A stretch of 64,000 nucleotides of DNA from Paulinella micropora (Eukaryota > Cercozoa > Imbricatea > Euglyphida > Paulinellidae). Position numbers and translations under genes: made by a program. The notes under the pieces were generated by a model, which saw only the letters and a program-made list of their open reading frames with translations, did not search any database and was not told the DNA's origin. Of this stretch, positions 63,143 through 64,000 are shown piece by piece; the stretch's first letter is position 1, and every line of letters starts with the position of its first letter. The DNA is taken from the NCBI GenBank assembly GCA_019918135.1, contig WBZZ01003321.1, forward strand, positions 225,001-289,000. Reading direction: 5' to 3'.

Positions 63143-64000
63143 ATGAACCATCTGGGAAATCCGTGGGCATATCACTATTACGGCTCTGTGATAATAAACG
63201 AGGATTTAGAAGTTGATGGTGTATTATATGGCGACCACATAGAAGCAAACTCAGTCCAAGCAAGGACTGACGACATAACCATATCGTCAAAAAATAATAA
63301 CTCTTCTTTGTTGATATCTGACAGCGGTTATGTGTCAATTAATAACGAATACGACTTACCAATAGCGGACGGCACGGCTAATCAAATATTAAAAACGGAC
63401 GGGCTCGGCAATACTTCATTTGCTACATTGACTTCAAGTTATATAAGCGACTTTGAATTGGATAAATTAACGGATGTAGTCATAACAGGCACACCCACAA
63501 ATAACCAACTACTCATTTATAGCACAGGGCAATGGCGTAATACAAACTCACCTTTTCTTAGATTGGATGGGCTCACTATGATGTTTGGAAATTTAAATAT
63601 GGGAGGTTTTAATGTAGTAAATGTCGGTAATGTTGATGGTATTGATGTTTCGGCTCTTGATAGTGCTGTGGTTAAATTAACAGGAGACCAAACCATAGCA
63701 GGAATTAAGACATTTAGCAGTATAATAAATGCTAGTGCGGGATTGATATGAAAAGCCAAAGTATAACAAATGTTAATTTGGTTGATGGTGTTGATGTTTC
63801 TGCTCTTGACACTTCTGTGGTTAAAACTAACGGGAGACCAAACATAACAGGAAACAAAACATTTACTACTTATGTAGCCGTAAAAGACTCAAATCCATTA
63901 AACACTGGCAAGTTATTCTTTAATTACAACAATAATATGGGCTCTATCTATTCGTCGGAGCAGGTGGAGCACGGGCTATCCATTATCTTTGTAGGTCGTC
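63143..64000 (+). pseudogene. Fibre gene, element 3, runs off the window, broken
   Basis: The start (MNHLGNPWAYHYYGSVIINE) is unlike elements 1 and 2, but from about 63,470 the modules are the same: TNNQLLIYSTGQWRN, FLRLDG, and KLTGDQTIAGIKTFSSIINA, with near-identical DNA. It is probably a fibre with a different N-terminal attachment part and a shared shaft. The 3' end is outside the window. Fossil with about one or two breaks visible. Confidence 0.6.

Larger units (their letters stand above)
57960..64000. mobile_element. PLV element 3 (primase-helicase type), right end outside window
   Basis: Genes: basic helical protein, zinc-ribbon protein, AEP primase-SF3 helicase, a gene shared with element 1, a beta-rich putative structural protein and a fibre gene continuing past 64,000. 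No polymerase B, integrase or capsid gene is seen in the visible 6 kb. A primase-helicase in place of pPolB is known from Sputnik-like virophages and several PLVs. The left limit is uncertain, placed at the GGTCGG cluster. It is a fossil with a few breaks in the visible part. Confidence 0.6.

Overview
The window is AT-rich protist nuclear DNA carrying integrated virus-like elements of the Polinton / Polinton-like-virus (PLV) kind, which also resembles the endogenous virophages of heterotrophic flagellates, plus a tyrosine-recombinase (YR) retrotransposon and a repeat-laden host segment. Short spliceosomal-looking introns, a tRNA-derived SINE, long microsatellites and G-rich arrays mark the host as eukaryotic. 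The species cannot be named from the sequence alone.

Layout. (1) About 1-19,185: PLV element 1, left end outside the window. Order: rve integrase, small charged gene, GIY-YIG nuclease, long fibre with an S74-type tail, membrane and secreted small proteins, FtsK/HerA packaging ATPase, basic and coiled-coil proteins, adenovirus-type protease, penton, major capsid protein, a second possible surface protein, ExoX-like genes, protein-primed DNA polymerase B, and three small basic or zinc-finger genes. (2) 19,253 to about 38.2 kb: PLV element 2, a diverged relative with the same core order, an added N6-adenine methyltransferase and an added PD-(D/E)XK-type nuclease. Its terminal inverted repeats and a 6-bp target duplication (GTCAAG) can be read; its right-hand 3 kb lies in reversed orientation. 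(3) 19,186-19,252 and about 38.2-44.8 kb: a YR (Ngaro/DIRS-like) retrotransposon with gag zinc knuckles, reverse transcriptase/RNase H and tyrosine recombinase. Element 2 is nested in its 5' part. (4) About 44.8-57.0 kb: host DNA with an MLO-like/EF-hand membrane gene that looks degenerate, multi-exon genes of unknown function, two identical SINEs, a 413-bp foldback element, a GGGGTAT array and G-run minisatellites. (5) About 58-64 kb: PLV element 3, which runs off the window. It has an AEP primase-SF3 helicase and a fibre gene sharing modules with elements 1 and 2; no pPolB is seen in the part visible.

The three elements are fossils of differing completeness. Elements 1 and 2 each carry roughly a dozen breaks yet keep long open capsid, ATPase and protease frames; the visible part of element 3 has only a few. 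Core genes form the usual PLV morphogenesis block (ATPase, protease, penton, major capsid); integrase and pPolB, or the primase-helicase, would have served integration and replication.

The most unusual signal is a family of intergenic hairpins in element 1, with a few in element 2. They have at least four different inner sequences, but most share outer ends of the form GATGTTT...AAATATC, and they sit at gene ends. They look like a dedicated transcript-end or mobile palindrome system.
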